From positions 3,374,501 to 3,438,500 of the forward strand of contig NZ_BCQA01000001.1 in NCBI RefSeq assembly GCF_001748145.1: DNA of 64,000 bases. Direction: 5' to 3'. The translations under genes were made by a program, and so were the position numbers. The stretch comes from Bosea sp. BIWAKO-01 (GTDB taxonomy: Bacteria > Pseudomonadota > Alphaproteobacteria > Rhizobiales > Beijerinckiaceae). Of this stretch, positions 26,291-34,436 are shown piece after piece (position 1 is the stretch's first letter; each line of letters starts with the position of its first letter). The notes beneath the pieces were generated by a model. That model did not search any database, had not been told where the DNA came from, and saw nothing but the letters and a program-made list of their open reading frames with translations.

Positions 26291-26299
26291 GCAAGGCTA

Positions 26300-26347
26300 A
26301 GCATTGGACCGGACAGTGGGATCTACTTTTCGGAGGAATCCGATGCT
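26300..26347. repeat. Intergenic palindromic repeat, copy 2
   Basis: AGCATTGGA at 26300-26308 pairs with TCCGATGCT at 26339-26347 with one G-T wobble, around an inner GTGGGATCTACTTTTCGG. It resembles a frequent Hyphomicrobiales intergenic element (recalled) and lies between convergent genes. Confidence 0.5.
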
Positions 26348-26396
26348 GGGCAAAGAGTTGGACCGCCGCAGTACGTCCGGTCGGACGCATGGCGAT

Positions 26397-26666
26397 CTAG
26401 TGCCGGGTGCACATGGTAAAGGCGCCGCAACGCACCTTCTCCGCCAGGGTGTCGGCGAAAACAGCTGTGGCTTCTTCGCCATAGGTCTCGACCAGCGTGC
26501 GAAAGGCCGCGAAGAGGGCTGCGTGAGCCAGTGCATCGCTGTCGAGTCCGTCCTGCTGCGCCTCATTGAAGGCGTCCTCGACATAGCCATAGGCGACGCG
26601 GCGTGCATCTCCCGGCTCGTCGGTGAGCATGGGATCGAGCTGCAGATCGTCAGGACGGATGGACAT
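26397..26666 (-). CDS. Small hypothetical protein
   Basis: The 89-residue acidic protein (SIRPDDLQLDPMLTDEPGD, then AQQDGLDSDALAHAALFAAF and ETYGEEATAVFADTLAEKV) has a clear helical, protein-like composition and three-base periodicity. A GTG at 26693 would add nine residues; neither start has a good SD. I do not recognise a domain. It stands alone, convergent with the sigma factor gene. Confidence 0.65.
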   Translation of the reverse strand: MSIRPDDLQLDPMLTDEPGDARRVAYGYVEDAFNEAQQDGLDSDALAHAALFAAFRTLVETYGEEATAVFADTLAEKVRCGAFTMCTRH

Positions 26667-26851
26667 GAAGGCACGGACTCTGCGGCTGGTCACAAAGGAC
26701 CGGCGCGTACCCGAGAATCAGGCCTGCGCCGGGGCGATCGACTGCTTCAGATTCATACGCATCACGGGAGGCGGGCGCTACCGCGGTGTTTAAGAAAGGT
26801 TAATTTGACCGCGCGAGTTTTGAGAAAGACACAGTTTCGTCCCGATGTGAC

Positions 26852-27292
26852 CTATCCGCCATAGCGGCCGGCGAGTGCTCGCGACAGGCGGTCGCCCTCG
26901 GCGGCGAGGCGCCGTGCGGCCTCCTGGCTGCCGGCGGAACAGCTCCGGTGTGTCGCCGAATAGGCCCGGAAACCAGCGTTATAGGCACTCATCAGCCGTT
27001 CCCGCCGCTGCGGCGTGCGGCCTTCGGCCTCGATCAGCGCGGTCATGCGCTCGCGCCAGACATCGGCTTCCTTGCCGCCGCACAAGGTTCGCAAATAGCC
27101 GAGCGAGCCCATGATCTCGGCCAGCTCGAGCAGTTGCGGCTCGTAGGGCGGGGGTGGCGCCTCCGGTGCCGGAGTAGCCTGGGCGGGCGGCTGCGGCGCT
27201 GGTTGCTGGCGTTGCCCCTGGGCAGCGGCGTGACCGAGCGGTGCAACTGCCAATGTCCAAGCGAGAACGACCGCGAGGCGCGCACAGGTCAC
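26852..27292 (-). CDS. TIGR02301 family protein (exported)
   Basis: The 146-residue protein has a signal peptide (residues 1-24), a Pro/Ala/Gln-rich linker, then LLELAEIMGSLGYLRTLCGG, MTALIEAEGRTPQRRERLMSAYNAGF and a second Cys in THRSCSAGS, the landmarks of the alphaproteobacterial TIGR02301 family. The two Cys probably form a disulfide in the periplasm; function is unknown. It starts with GTG, overlapping the NUDIX stop as GTGA at 27289-27292, so it is the last gene of a coupled operon. Confidence 0.88.
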   Translation of the reverse strand: MTCARLAVVLAWTLAVAPLGHAAAQGQRQQPAPQPPAQATPAPEAPPPPYEPQLLELAEIMGSLGYLRTLCGGKEADVWRERMTALIEAEGRTPQRRERLMSAYNAGFRAYSATHRSCSAGSQEAARRLAAEGDRLSRALAGRYGG

Positions 27293-27768
27293 GGCCGATG
27301 CCCGCCGTTCTGCAGGATGGCATGGGCGTTCCGTAGCACGTCACCGAGTTCGCGCGTCGTCGCCAGGCCGCCAAGCCTCAGCGGATCGGCCCACATCACG
27401 GCGCCTGCCTCGGGGCCGGGCTGGGGCTCGCCGGAAATCCATTCGCCAACGAATGAAGCGACGACGAAATGATGCGTCACCGAGCCTGCTGCATCACGCC
27501 CGAAAATCTCGACATGCCGGTTGAAGCCGAGAATGGCGGCCTTGACCCCGACCTCCTCCTCGAGTTCGCGCAGTGCGGCCGCTTCAAGCGTCTCGCCTGC
27601 TTCGACCTTGCCGCCGGGGAGTGACCAGAGCTGGTCGGCTGGCGGCTTGGTGCGGGTTGCGAGCAGCACCTTGCCGTCGCGGAAGACTGCGACGGACGCG
27701 GCAAGCGTCGGGCGCGCCGCCTTGGCCTGGGTTGGAAAACGGATGACCTGGCCGCCTTGGCTCTTCAC
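27289..27768 (-). CDS. NUDIX hydrolase, MutT-like
   Basis: The 159-residue protein has a full NUDIX box running from PGGKVEAGETLEAAALREL to EEEVGVKA, with ASVAVFRDGKVLLATRTK before it. MutT-like enzymes clean oxidised or otherwise unwanted nucleotides, and the ADP-ribose type is also possible. There is no ATG; the only suitable start is GTG at 27768, overlapping the SDR stop as GTGA at 27765-27768. That places it in the middle of a chain of coupled genes. Confidence 0.88.
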   Translation of the reverse strand: MKSQGGQVIRFPTQAKAARPTLAASVAVFRDGKVLLATRTKPPADQLWSLPGGKVEAGETLEAAALRELEEEVGVKAAILGFNRHVEIFGRDAAGSVTHHFVVASFVGEWISGEPQPGPEAGAVMWADPLRLGGLATTRELGDVLRNAHAILQNGGHRP

Positions 27769-28541
27769 ACGTGCTGCCCGCCATTGATGTGCAATTCGGC
27801 GCCCGTGACATAGGACGAAGCGTCGGTGCAGAGGAAATGGATCGCCTTCGCGACTTCCTCCGTCTTGCCGAGCCGGCCGAGCGGCAGCGTCGCGACGATC
27901 TTCTCGGTACCGGGCGAGAGGATGGCAGTGTCGATCTCGCCGGGCGAAATCGAGTTCACCCGGATGCCGAGCGGGCCGAAATCGGCGGCCATCTCGCGCG
28001 TCAGGCTGGCAAGCGCAGCCTTCGAAGTGGCATAGGCGGCACCGGCGAAGGGGTGGACGCGGGAGCCGGCGATCGAGGTGACGTTGACGATCGTGCCCCT
28101 GGCGGCGGTCAGCTCGTCCAACAGGCCGCGCGCCAGCATGATCGGCGCGAAGAAGTTCACCTGGAAGACCTGGTGCCAGTCGTTGAAGGAGGTCGTGGCG
28201 GCGCCCAGCCGCATGCCCTTCGGCCCCTTCGGCGAAATGCCGGCATTGTTGACCAGCGCATTGAGCTTGCCGCCCTCGGCCGCCAGCCGCTTCTTGATCT
28301 CGGCGATGCCGCGCATCGTGTCCTCGGGGTCGCCGAGATCGATCTGGACATGATCGTCGGCGCCTGAGGGCCAGGGGCATTTATCCGAGAAGGCCTGGCG
28401 CGAGCAGGACAGGATGCGCCAGCCTGCCATGGCGAACTGCATCACCGTGGCGTGGCCGATCCCGCGGCTCGCTCCGGTCAGGAGCATGACCGGGCGCTTG
28501 CCTGCCTCGGTCTTGGGGAAGTCGAATTTCGGCATGGCCAT
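27765..28541 (-). CDS. SDR family oxidoreductase
   Basis: The 258-residue protein has the classical SDR motifs TGASRGIGHATVMQF, NNAGISPKG, catalytic Ser in VNVTSIAGS, Tyr and Lys in AAYATSKAAL and SPGEIDT. The substrate is unknown. It follows pdxH after 12 bases and overlaps the next NUDIX gene by four, so pdxH-SDR-NUDIX-TIGR02301 is most likely one operon. A second ATG two codons in (MPKFDF) is an alternative start. Confidence 0.92.
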   Translation of the reverse strand: MAMPKFDFPKTEAGKRPVMLLTGASRGIGHATVMQFAMAGWRILSCSRQAFSDKCPWPSGADDHVQIDLGDPEDTMRGIAEIKKRLAAEGGKLNALVNNAGISPKGPKGMRLGAATTSFNDWHQVFQVNFFAPIMLARGLLDELTAARGTIVNVTSIAGSRVHPFAGAAYATSKAALASLTREMAADFGPLGIRVNSISPGEIDTAILSPGTEKIVATLPLGRLGKTEEVAKAIHFLCTDASSYVTGAELHINGGQHV

Positions 28542-28553
28542 GCGGTCAGATCC

Positions 28554-29168
28554 TCAGGGGTAAAGGCGGGTTCGCGTCCACGGCTCGGCGGCCGAGGCAC
28601 GGCGGAAGACCACACGGTCGTGTAGGCGGAAGGCGCCATCGCGCCAGAACTCGATATAGACCGGGTCGATGCGGAATCCAGTCCAGTGCGGCGGGCGCGG
28701 GATCGTGCCGAGACCGAATTTCGCGGCATAGCTCGCCACGGCCTTCTCCAGCGCGAAGCGGCTCTCGAGCGGGCGCGACTGCTGCGAGGCCCAGGCTCCG
28801 ATGCGGCTGTCGCGCGGGCGAGACTGGAAATACGCATCGGCCTCGGCGTCGCTGACGATCGAGACGGGACCGCGAATACGGACCTGCCGGCGCAGGCTCT
28901 TCCAGTGGAACAATGCAGCCGCCTTGCCCTGGCCGAGCAGCTCCTCGCCCTTCTGGCTCTCGGTGTTGGTGTAGAAGACGAAGCCGTCGCGGTCGTGCCC
29001 CTTCAGCAGGACCATGCGGACATTGGGCAGGCCCTCGGCATCGACCGTCGAGAGCGCCATGCCGTTCGGGTCGTTCGGCTCGGAGCGCGCGGCCTCTTCC
29101 AGCCAGCTCGCGAACAGGGCGAAGGGTTCATCGACTTCGGTGAAGTCACCCGGCGTTAACCGTTCCAC
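28554..29168 (-). CDS. pdxH: Pyridoxamine 5'-phosphate oxidase
   Basis: The 204-residue FMN enzyme oxidises pyridoxine or pyridoxamine phosphate to pyridoxal 5'-phosphate. Landmarks are [50 protein letters not shown] and the C-terminal [15 protein letters not shown] and [10 protein letters not shown], ending RLYP as in the family. The only start giving the proper length is GTG at 29168, with GAGGA at about nine bases. It opens the four-gene operon and is divergent from a lipoprotein gene. Confidence 0.95.
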   Translation of the reverse strand: MERLTPGDFTEVDEPFALFASWLEEAARSEPNDPNGMALSTVDAEGLPNVRMVLLKGHDRDGFVFYTNTESQKGEELLGQGKAAALFHWKSLRRQVRIRGPVSIVSDAEADAYFQSRPRDSRIGAWASQQSRPLESRFALEKAVASYAAKFGLGTIPRPPHWTGFRIDPVYIEFWRDGAFRLHDRVVFRRASAAEPWTRTRLYP

Positions 29169-29295
29169 GTGTCTAATCCTCGGCAAGTTCTGGTTAAGCG
29201 TCGGGCGAGCGCAATCTGTGATTTGGTGTTGGACTGCGAGTTTATATAGGCCAGCCCGGGCGGCGAACCAAAGCCTCGATCGGCGCGCTGCGCCC

Positions 29296-29760
29296 ATGCG
29301 TCCGGCTGCGGTCGCTACCGTGCTGCTGCTCGCCGTTGCCAGCGCCGGCTGCTCGGTCTCCTTTCCGATCCTCGGCCTCTCCAGCAAGTCCGAAGACGAG
29401 GTGGCTATGACGACCACTTCGACCCTGCCGGCGCGCGGCACGACGAAGCCGAGCGTGCTTGGCGCGTTCTCCACCGAACTCGGCCCCGAGGATCTGCGCC
29501 GTGCCGACGGGGCGATGGCGCTGGCCCTCGACCCGCAGGGCAATGGCGCAGCGGTGAACTGGGATAATCCGCAGAGCGGCATGAAGGGATCGTTCACGCC
29601 GGTTGGCGGGCCATTCCTGCGCTCGGACGAGATCTGCCGTGCCTTCATCGCCAATGTCCAGACGCAGACCAGCCCGGTCCGGCTTCAGGGCACGGCTTGC
29701 CGGCCGTCCGGTGGAGAATGGGCAGTCAAGGAAACGCAACCCTGGAAAGGGTTGAGCTAG
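29296..29760 (+). CDS. RT0821/Lpp0805-type surface lipoprotein
   Basis: The 154-residue protein has a lipoprotein signal peptide with lipobox VASAGC, Cys at residue 19. The C-terminal half ([19 protein letters not shown], then [15 protein letters not shown] and [15 protein letters not shown]) matches the RT0821/Lpp0805 surface protein family, in which two Cys probably pair. It is likely anchored in the outer membrane; the role is unknown. The frame extends upstream over pdxH antisense, but the lipobox fixes the start at 29296. Confidence 0.85.
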   Translation: MRPAAVATVLLLAVASAGCSVSFPILGLSSKSEDEVAMTTTSTLPARGTTKPSVLGAFSTELGPEDLRRADGAMALALDPQGNGAAVNWDNPQSGMKGSFTPVGGPFLRSDEICRAFIANVQTQTSPVRLQGTACRPSGGEWAVKETQPWKGLS

Positions 29761-29907
29761 CATAGGCTGCCGGATCCGGCCTGCGGCCGCGTCGGGAAGG
29801 AAAACGTTGCATTCCCGCCACAGTCTCCCCACATAGCGGGCGGAGCTGTTCCGGCGTGCCGTCTCGGGCGCGGGAAACAGCGTCTCGTCGAAGAGTGGGG
29901 TTCATGC

Positions 29908-30825
29908 ATGCGCGATCCGTATCAGGTCCTGGGCGTCGCCCGTGGCGCCAGCGAAGCTGAAATCAAGAAAGCCTATCGCCGTCGCGCCAAGGACCTGCAT
30001 CCCGACCGCAATCAGGATGATCCCAAGGCGCAGGACCGCTTCTCGGAGCTCAACAGCGCCTATGAGATCGTGGGCGACGAAACCAAGCGCAAGCAGTTCG
30101 ACCGCGGCGAGATCGACGCTGACGGCAAGCCGAAATTCCAGGGCTTCGAGGGCATGGGGGCCGGTCGCGGCGGGCGAGCCGGCGGGTTCGAGTTCAATTT
30201 CGGCCACGGCGGCGGCGCAGCGTCCGGGCGTGGCGGGGCGGATCAGGGCTTCGATCCGGCCGATATTTTCGGTTCGCTTTTCGGTGATGCGGCCCGTCGC
30301 GGCGGCGGCCGGGCTCGGCATGAGCCCCAGAAACCGCCGGAGCAGAGCTTTTCGTTGAGCGTCTCGCTTGCCGAGGCCGCCACCGGCGCTACCCGCCGCG
30401 TGAAGCTGCCGCATGGGCGCGAGGTCGAGGTCACGATTCCCGAAGGTGTTGCGGACGGCAAGGTCATGCGGCTGCGCGGTCTCGGCCAGACCGATCCCTT
30501 CTCGGGCGAGGCGGGCGACCTGCTGATGACGATCAAGGTCAAGCCCGATCCGCGCTTCACGATCGAGGGCCATGATCTGCGGACCCGCGTGGCGGTTCCG
30601 CTGGCGACGGCCGTGCTTGGCGGGCCACTGCATGTGCCGACCCTCACCGGAGCCGTGGAGATGAAGATTCCGCCGCTGACCGGTACGACGAAGCAGTTTC
30701 GCCTGCGTGGCAAAGGGCTGAAGGGCGAGAAGGGTCATCACGGCGATCTCTTCGTCGCAATCGACATCGAGATGCCGGAGAAGGATCCGGAATTGACGGC
30801 ACTGATGAAGGCGCGCAGCGAGTAA
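29908..30825 (+). CDS. DnaJ C-terminal-domain co-chaperone, CbpA-like
   Basis: The 305-residue protein has a J domain at residues 1-65 with the HPD motif in [10 protein letters not shown], a Gly/Phe-rich linker ([24 protein letters not shown]) and two beta-rich substrate-binding domains, but no Cys-rich zinc-finger. That is the type II layout of CbpA, a stimulator of DnaK ATPase. GTGGGG precedes the ATG. It lies 76 bases upstream of fabI on the same strand, an arrangement I recall as common in this order. Confidence 0.92.
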   Translation: MRDPYQVLGVARGASEAEIKKAYRRRAKDLHPDRNQDDPKAQDRFSELNSAYEIVGDETKRKQFDRGEIDADGKPKFQGFEGMGAGRGGRAGGFEFNFGHGGGAASGRGGADQGFDPADIFGSLFGDAARRGGGRARHEPQKPPEQSFSLSVSLAEAATGATRRVKLPHGREVEVTIPEGVADGKVMRLRGLGQTDPFSGEAGDLLMTIKVKPDPRFTIEGHDLRTRVAVPLATAVLGGPLHVPTLTGAVEMKIPPLTGTTKQFRLRGKGLKGEKGHHGDLFVAIDIEMPEKDPELTALMKARSE

Positions 30826-30901
30826 GCGAGCAACTGAGCCTTTCGTTGAGGCGCTGGCTCGGCTAAGAGACCTTCCGCTTCGTCCAGTTCGCAGGTCCCC
30901 G

Positions 30902-31741
30902 ATGCCCGAATCCAGCGCTGCCTCCTCCACCGCCAATGTCCTGAAGGGCAAGCGGGGCCTCATCATGGGCGTCGCGAACAATCGCTCGATTGCCTGGGGC
31001 ATTGCCAAGGCTGCGGCCGATGCTGGTGCGGAGCTGGCTTTCACCTATCAGGGTGATGCGCTGAAGAAGCGCGTCGAACCCCTGGCGAAGGAACTTGGCG
31101 GGCACGTTGTCGGCCATTGCGACGTCACCGACTCGGCGACGATCGATGCCGTCTTCGCCGAGGTCGAGAAGCTCTGGGGCAAGCTCGATTTCGTTGTTCA
31201 CTGCATCGCCTTCTCCGACAAGGACGAGCTGACCGGCCGCTATGTCGAGACGACAGAAGCGAATTTCACCAAGTCGCTCCTGATCTCCTGCTATTCCTTC
31301 ACTGCCGTCACGCAGCGCGCCGAGAAGCTGATGACCGATGGCGGCTCGATGCTGACGCTGACCTATTACGGCGCCGAGAAATGGATGCCGCATTACAACG
31401 TCATGGGCGTGGCGAAGGCGGCGCTGGAATCGAGCGTGCAGTATCTCGCCGCCGATCTCGGTCCCTCGAAGATCCGCGTCAACGCGATCTCGGCCGGGCC
31501 GATCAAGACGCTTGCCGCCTCGGGCATCGGCGATTTCCGCTATATCCTGCGCTGGAACGAGTACAATTCACCGCTCCGTCGCACCGTAACCATCGAGGAA
31601 GTCGGCGAGACCGCCGTCTTCCTGGTCTCCGACATGTCGCGCGGCATCACCGGCGAGATCATGCATGTCGATGCCGGTTACCACGTGGTCGGCATGAAGG
31701 TGCCGTCTGCGCCCGATATCACGCTCGACAAGGGCGAGTGA
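30902..31741 (+). CDS. fabI: Enoyl-[acyl-carrier-protein] reductase (NADH), FabI type
   Basis: The 279-residue enzyme carries out the last step of each fatty acid elongation round. It has the FabI cofactor motif GVANNRSIAWGIAKA, the TYYGAEKWMPHYNVMGVAKAAL region in two parts, with the catalytic Y-x6-K (HYNVMGVAK), and ISAGPIKTLAASGI. Together these separate FabI from ordinary SDRs. It follows the DnaJ-like gene and is convergent with folK. Confidence 0.96.
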   Translation: MPESSAASSTANVLKGKRGLIMGVANNRSIAWGIAKAAADAGAELAFTYQGDALKKRVEPLAKELGGHVVGHCDVTDSATIDAVFAEVEKLWGKLDFVVHCIAFSDKDELTGRYVETTEANFTKSLLISCYSFTAVTQRAEKLMTDGGSMLTLTYYGAEKWMPHYNVMGVAKAALESSVQYLAADLGPSKIRVNAISAGPIKTLAASGIGDFRYILRWNEYNSPLRRTVTIEEVGETAVFLVSDMSRGITGEIMHVDAGYHVVGMKVPSAPDITLDKGE

Positions 31742-31756
31742 TCCGGAGCGCCGGCT

Positions 31757-32272
31757 TCAGCCGGCGCTGGCGTCCCGCAGGCGCGCCGTTTCCGTATCGT
31801 CGCGCCTGACCTCCTCGCTCGCGAGAGCGTCGCGCAGCTCGGACGCATTCCTGCCGCCGATGACGAGCGCCGGCGCGATTTCCGCGAGCGGCGCCAGGAC
31901 GAAGGCGCGCTCGGCGATGCGCGGGTGCGGAACCTGAAGACCTGGCTCGTCGATGATGGCTTCGCCATAAGTCAGAAGATCGATATCGAGCGTGCGCGGC
32001 CCCCAGCGCTCCTTGCGCTCGCGGCCTTGCTCGCGCTCTATCCTCAGACAGAAGGCGAGCAGGTCGGCTGCCGCGAGATCGGTTGCGATCATCACGGCCA
32101 TGTTCTTGAATTCCGGCTGGTCGAGCTTGCCCCAGGGCGCGGTGCGATAGACCGACGAAATCCGCAGCACGGTCACGGCGGGATGGCGCGCCAGGGCTTC
32201 GATCGCTGCGGCGAAGGCAATGACCGGATCGCCGAGATTGCCGCCGAAGCAGAGAGCGGCCTCAGTCTTCAC
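31757..32272 (-). CDS. folK: 2-amino-4-hydroxy-6-hydroxymethyldihydropteridine diphosphokinase
   Basis: The 171-residue enzyme pyrophosphorylates the pterin alcohol in folate synthesis. Landmarks are the opening ALCFGGNLGDP, SSVYRTAPWGKLDQPEFKN, and the signature RWGPRTLDIDLLTYG with the metal-binding Asp pair, followed by VPHPRIAERAFVLAPL. GTG at 32272 gives the family N terminus (MKTEAALCFGG) and overlaps folB by 11 bases. It is the last gene of folP-folB-folK. Confidence 0.95.
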   Translation of the reverse strand: MKTEAALCFGGNLGDPVIAFAAAIEALARHPAVTVLRISSVYRTAPWGKLDQPEFKNMAVMIATDLAAADLLAFCLRIEREQGRERKERWGPRTLDIDLLTYGEAIIDEPGLQVPHPRIAERAFVLAPLAEIAPALVIGGRNASELRDALASEEVRRDDTETARLRDASAG

Positions 32273-32636
32273 GCCGGAAGTCCAGGCGGATGCCGACAGC
32301 TGCCAGCGTTGCCGGAATCGGCGGCGCGGGCTTGCGCAGGGTGATCCAGACACGGCTCACCGGCGGGAACTCGGCCAGGATGGCCTGGGCCACGGCGCGC
32401 GCTGCCGCTTCCAGCAGATTGTAGCGGCGGGTGGTGAAGGTCTGTTTCACCACGGCGACGACCTTGCCGTAATCGACCGTATCCGCGAGGTCGTCGCTGA
32501 TGGCCGAGGCGTGGATATTGGTCGCCAGCGCAATATCGAGCGTGAAGCGCTGGCCGAGCCGTTCCTCCTCGGAGAAGCAGCCGTGGTAGGCATAGATGTC
32601 GAGCTTCTCGATCAGGATGCTGCCTGTCTCGCTCAT
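32262..32636 (-). CDS. folB: Dihydroneopterin aldolase
   Basis: The 124-residue protein splits dihydroneopterin into the pterin alcohol and glycolaldehyde. It shows ILIEKLDIYAYHGCFSEEERLGQ with the family Tyr and Glu, DTVDYGKVV, and YNLLEAAARAVAQAIL with the substrate-binding Glu, then ITLRKPAPP with the catalytic Lys. Its ATG overlaps the folP stop as ATGA at 32633-32636. Confidence 0.95.
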   Translation of the reverse strand: MSETGSILIEKLDIYAYHGCFSEEERLGQRFTLDIALATNIHASAISDDLADTVDYGKVVAVVKQTFTTRRYNLLEAAARAVAQAILAEFPPVSRVWITLRKPAPPIPATLAAVGIRLDFRRED

Positions 32637-33463
32637 GGCGCGTCTCCGATGGCGGTCCAGACCTTGAAGGCGTCGGCATGTGGACGAATGTCATGCGCGC
32701 GGATGATCGAGGCGCCCTGCGAGACGCCGTAGAGATGGGCTGCAAGCGTGCCGGCCAGTCGCTCGGCCGGGACCTTCTGGCCGGTGATCTGGCCGATGGT
32801 CGACTTGCGTGAGGCGCCGAGCAGGATGGCGCAGCCAAGCTGTTCGAGCTGGCGGAGATCGCGGATCATTGCGAGGTTCTGCGCCGGCGTCTTGCCGAAG
32901 CCGATTCCGGGGTCGACCACGATCTGCTCGCGTGGCACGCCTGCTGCAATGGCGATGGCGATGGAGCGTTCGAGGAAGCGCAGAACGTCGTCGAGAATGT
33001 CCCGCGCGGGATCGATGCTGTCACGGTTGTGCATCAGGATCATCGGGGCGCCGAAGCGGGCAGCGACATCGGCGATGGCCGGTTCGCGCTGGCAGCCCCA
33101 GACGTCATTGACGATCGCTGCGCCGGCGCCGAGCGCGGCTTCGGCGACCTCGGCCTTGTAGCTGTCGATCGAGATCGGGATGCGTGTTCGGGTCGCGAGC
33201 CGCGAAATCACCGGGATGACCCGGGCACGCTCGGTCTCCGCATCGACTTCGGCGTGGCCTGGCCGGGTCGACTCGCCGCCGATATCGACGATATCGGCGC
33301 CCTCCGCGATCAGTGTTTCGGCATGAGCGATCGCCTCGTCGGCGCTCTTCAGCATGCCGCCATCGGAGAAGGAATCGGGAGTGACATTGACGACGCCCAT
33401 GAGCAGAGGCGTCGTGCCGAGGGCAAGCCTGCGACCGTCTGGCAAAGTGAGAGCCGGGGACAT
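32633..33463 (-). CDS. folP: Dihydropteroate synthase
   Basis: The 276-residue enzyme joins p-aminobenzoate to the pterin pyrophosphate and is the sulfonamide target. Motifs are LLMGVVNVTPDSFSDGG, DIGGESTRPG, ISIDSYKAEVAEAAL, IVNDVWG, VDPGIGFGKT and LGASRKS. The frame extends 28 codons upstream; ATG 33463 (MSPALTLPDGR) fits the family best. It opens the folP-folB-folK operon and is divergent from the histidine phosphatase gene. Confidence 0.96.
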   Translation of the reverse strand: MSPALTLPDGRRLALGTTPLLMGVVNVTPDSFSDGGMLKSADEAIAHAETLIAEGADIVDIGGESTRPGHAEVDAETERARVIPVISRLATRTRIPISIDSYKAEVAEAALGAGAAIVNDVWGCQREPAIADVAARFGAPMILMHNRDSIDPARDILDDVLRFLERSIAIAIAAGVPREQIVVDPGIGFGKTPAQNLAMIRDLRQLEQLGCAILLGASRKSTIGQITGQKVPAERLAGTLAAHLYGVSQGASIIRAHDIRPHADAFKVWTAIGDAP

Positions 33464-33600
33464 GGATCCATCCGAAGCGGAGAGCCGCCTATACACAGCG
33501 CACTCGCGCTCTGCCATCAGAAAGCGATGACGGGTTGCCATGGCCAATACGCATGCCCCTGTGCCCGTCTGACGCTTTGACCTGCGGGCGCCGAGCGTGC

Positions 33601-34209
33601 ATGAGCCGGAGAATGTTGCCGCTCACGATCTCTCATCGCCTCTTCCTCGTCCGTCACGGCGAAACCGACTGGAACCGGGAGGGCCGCCTCCAGGGTTCGA
33701 AGGACATCCCGCTGAATGAACTCGGCCGCGAGCAGGCGGCTGAAGCCGCCGGCCGTCTGCGCCATCTGGTGCAGGGCTATGAAGGGCTCGATTTCGTGGC
33801 GTCTCCTATGGAGCGGGCGCGCGAGACCATGGAAATCCTGCGCTATCGGCTGGGACTGCCGCCCAAGGGCTACCGTATCGATGAGCGCCTGCGCGAGCTG
33901 ACCTTCGGCGCCTGGGAAGGATTCACCTGGCGCGAGGTCCGCAAATCAGAGCGCGAGCTGGCGCTGGCACGCGAGCGCGACAAATGGGGCTTCGTCCCCC
34001 CCGAAGGCGAGAGTTACCGGATGCTGGCCGAACGGATCAGGCCGGTGCTGGAGGGGCTGACGGGCGAGACGGTGATGGTGAGCCATGGCGGTGTTGCGCG
34101 CGCCGTGCTCGCGCTTGTCGGCGCGGTCGCGCCGGGGGAAGCCGCCATGGTCGATATCTGGCAGGGCAAGATCCTGATGGTCTCGGACGGGCGCGTCTCC
34201 TGGGTCTAG
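33601..34209 (+). CDS. Histidine phosphatase (phosphoglycerate mutase-like) family protein
   Basis: The 202-residue protein has the catalytic RHGETDWNREGRLQG motif near residue 18, SPMERARETMEIL, the catalytic Glu in LRELTFGAWEG and the second His in VMVSHGGVARAVL. These belong to the cofactor-dependent mutase/phosphatase superfamily; since gpmI is present, this copy is probably a phosphatase of unknown substrate. Starts at 33601 or 33613 are both possible, with GGAG just before the second. Confidence 0.9.
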   Translation: MSRRMLPLTISHRLFLVRHGETDWNREGRLQGSKDIPLNELGREQAAEAAGRLRHLVQGYEGLDFVASPMERARETMEILRYRLGLPPKGYRIDERLRELTFGAWEGFTWREVRKSERELALARERDKWGFVPPEGESYRMLAERIRPVLEGLTGETVMVSHGGVARAVLALVGAVAPGEAAMVDIWQGKILMVSDGRVSWV

Positions 34210-34436
34210 CGCGAGGTTCGGTCGCAGACATTCATCGTGGGTTCAGGGGTGCTCTTTAAGGAGTGTTGTGCTAGCAGGGATGCGCGCAACAGCGACATGC
34301 TCGGCCGGGGGGAGGTCGTCGGAAATCGGATCGAATGATGCGGTTTCCGGGGCAGTTTTAGAGGTGCGGTTCGCCGCAGGGTCGCCTTGGGGTGAGTGCC
34401 GCCAGGGCTGCTCTGGTCGATCCGCAGCGGGGCACT

